Assembly: GCA_015489145.1 (NCBI GenBank)
Contig: WGAH01000710.1
Location: 1 to 6,258, forward strand
DNA length: 6,258 nt
Direction of reading: 5' to 3'
Source of the DNA: Deltaproteobacteria bacterium
Lineage (GTDB): Bacteria; Myxococcota_A; UBA796; UBA2385
Shown one piece after another: positions 6,220 through 6,258 of this stretch. The position numbers and the translations under genes are program-made. The notes under the pieces are model-generated. The model saw only the letters and a list, made by a program, of their open reading frames with translations, did not search any database and was not told the DNA's origin. Each line of letters starts with the position of its first letter. Position 1 is the first letter of the stretch.

Positions 6220-6258
6220 ATGCTCGCGCTGCTCCTCCTCGCCTGCACGATCTCCCCC
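6220..6258 (+). CDS. Start of a predicted lipoprotein gene (cut by window edge)
   Basis: Thirteen codons are visible, reading MLALLLLACTISP. The run of leucines ending in L-L-A-C is a lipobox, with Cys9 as the lipidated residue after an eight-residue signal peptide, very short but a form common in some high-GC Gram-negatives. The nearby ATG at 6212 is in another frame and gives no sensible protein. Nothing of the mature protein is visible, so its role is unknown. The gene is divergent from the flavin reductase-like gene. Confidence 0.55.
   Translation, partial: MLALLLLACTISP

Overview
This is a GC-rich window in which nearly every codon third position is G or C. It carries seven protein genes (five complete, two cut by the window edges), packed tightly with short gaps or overlaps. 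TTG and GTG starts are used beside ATG, and two genes encode predicted lipoproteins with short signal peptides. Together with a tandem zinc-ribbon membrane protein and a cysteine-rich envelope protein, this suggests a high-GC Gram-negative bacterium. A Myxococcota / former Deltaproteobacteria lineage would fit, but that is inference and no taxonomic marker is present.

Left part (1-3674): a leftward acyl-CoA dehydrogenase gene runs off the left edge. Back to back with it is a rightward operon for pyruvate dehydrogenase: E1 alpha (TTG start at 291, preceded by a textbook Shine-Dalgarno), E1 beta (1-nt gap) and the dihydrolipoamide acetyltransferase E2 (1-nt overlap). The catalytic and cofactor residues checked are all present. 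E2 has one lipoyl domain, an Ala/Pro linker with an unusual aromatic segment, an E3-binding domain and the catalytic domain. No E3 (lipoamide dehydrogenase) gene follows, so the complex must borrow it from elsewhere in the genome.

Middle (3675-3700): a perfect 8-bp GC hairpin fills the 26-bp gap between the convergent pdh operon and the leftward gene cluster. It is probably a shared terminator.

Right part (3701-6160): a leftward three-gene cluster, in transcription order a flavin-reductase-like FMN protein, a cysteine-rich lipoprotein and a tandem zinc-ribbon/single-pass membrane protein with a cysteine-rich outer domain. The last two have no family name that I can assign. An imperfect 14-bp inverted repeat straddles the flavin reductase/lipoprotein junction. 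Divergently, a further lipoprotein gene starts at 6220 and is cut by the right edge. Both divergent starts have a TAGGNN hexamer exactly six bases upstream, which may mark leaderless transcription.

The pdh operon is conventional central metabolism: pyruvate to acetyl-CoA. The acyl-CoA dehydrogenase next to it would also feed acetyl-CoA through beta-oxidation. The most novel material is the pair of cysteine-rich envelope proteins. I see no CRISPR array, insertion sequence, tRNA or rRNA, and no clear sign of recent transfer.
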